From: Burkholderiaceae bacterium
GTDB taxonomy: Bacteria; Pseudomonadota; Gammaproteobacteria; Burkholderiales; Burkholderiaceae
DNA: 34,186 bases
Assembly: GCA_947450605.1 (NCBI GenBank)
Contig: CANFWB010000018.1
Span: forward strand, 1 to 34,186
Reading direction: 5' to 3'
Of the stretch, positions 34,134 through 34,186 are shown piece by piece. The stretch's first letter is position 1. The number at the start of each line of letters is the position of its first letter. The position numbers and the translations under genes were made by a program. The notes beneath the pieces were generated by a model that was given only the letters and a program-made list of their open reading frames with translations, did no database searches and was not told where the DNA came from.

Positions 34134-34186
34134 ATGGCAAGAATGAAATTTATTTGTGATACAGAGCGATGCATTGAATGCAACGG
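34134..34186 (+). CDS. Formate dehydrogenase beta (Fe-S) subunit, 5' end (partial)
   Basis: Only the first 17 codons are present, reading MARMKFICDTERCIECN before the window ends. The CX4CX2C start of a ferredoxin domain after MKFICD is typical of the electron-transferring beta subunit of membrane-bound formate dehydrogenases. AGGAG at 34123-34127 precedes the ATG. It follows the alpha gene by 27 bases in the same operon. The remaining clusters and any membrane anchor lie outside the window. Confidence 0.88.
   Translation, partial: MARMKFICDTERCIECN

Overview
The window reads as chromosome of a betaproteobacterium of the Burkholderiales. Gene content and protein style (smpB/ratA/rnfH next to guaBA, queE with a CX14CX2C cluster, a DUF3305/DUF3306 formate dehydrogenase locus) suggest Polynucleobacter or a close relative. 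This assignment is inference from recognised families, not from a search. Genes are tightly packed on both strands. No stretch over 300 bases lacks a gene, and I see no tRNA, rRNA, CRISPR array, insertion sequence or prophage.

Layout. (1) 1-408 is the 3' end of ppsA, closed by a strong two-way terminator. (2) 500-4656, minus strand: a four-gene operon of circularly permuted ATP-grasp, alpha-E protein, transglutaminase-like protease and the proteasome-like peptidase Anbu. This is the conserved but functionally unsolved Anbu system; here Anbu carries a lysine-rich tail, and overlapping DNA dyads, one with NtrC-operator geometry, lie upstream. (3) 4808-9196: smpB diverges from ratA-rnfH-guaB-guaA (tmRNA rescue, ribosome-associated proteins, GMP synthesis). 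(4) 9251-11967: a ferritin-like DUF455 protein translationally coupled to a radical SAM protein with a B12-binding-like domain. (5) 12014-13416: tandem paralogous envelope proteins, one with a Tat-like and one with a Sec lipoprotein signal. (6) 13445-16670: queE, queD, tadA, an LD-carboxypeptidase and an exported SOUL protein. (7) 16683-22233, minus strand: GT39-like glycosyltransferase, flippase-like membrane protein, GT9 glycosyltransferase, PAP2 phosphatase and rlmJ, which looks like a lipid-linked glycan or envelope cluster. (8) 22282-25646: a DUF3047 lipoprotein, a copper-type P1B ATPase and a divergent small copper chaperone-like protein. (9) 25775-34186: apbC, DUF3305, DUF3306, a 696-residue polyferredoxin, a TorD-type chaperone, a small Tat protein, the formate dehydrogenase alpha subunit and the first codons of its beta subunit.

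How the genes work together. The last block is a coherent formate-oxidation module: an Fe-S carrier, accessory proteins, a chaperone and exported catalytic subunits. The Anbu operon pairs a probable amide-bond-forming enzyme with two peptidase-type enzymes, consistent with making and breaking an unknown peptide or amide. The queE-queD-tadA run joins two wobble-base tRNA modification functions. The most promising leads are the Anbu operon with its modified protease tail and dyads, the DUF455/radical SAM pair, and the paralogous envelope proteins with different export signals.
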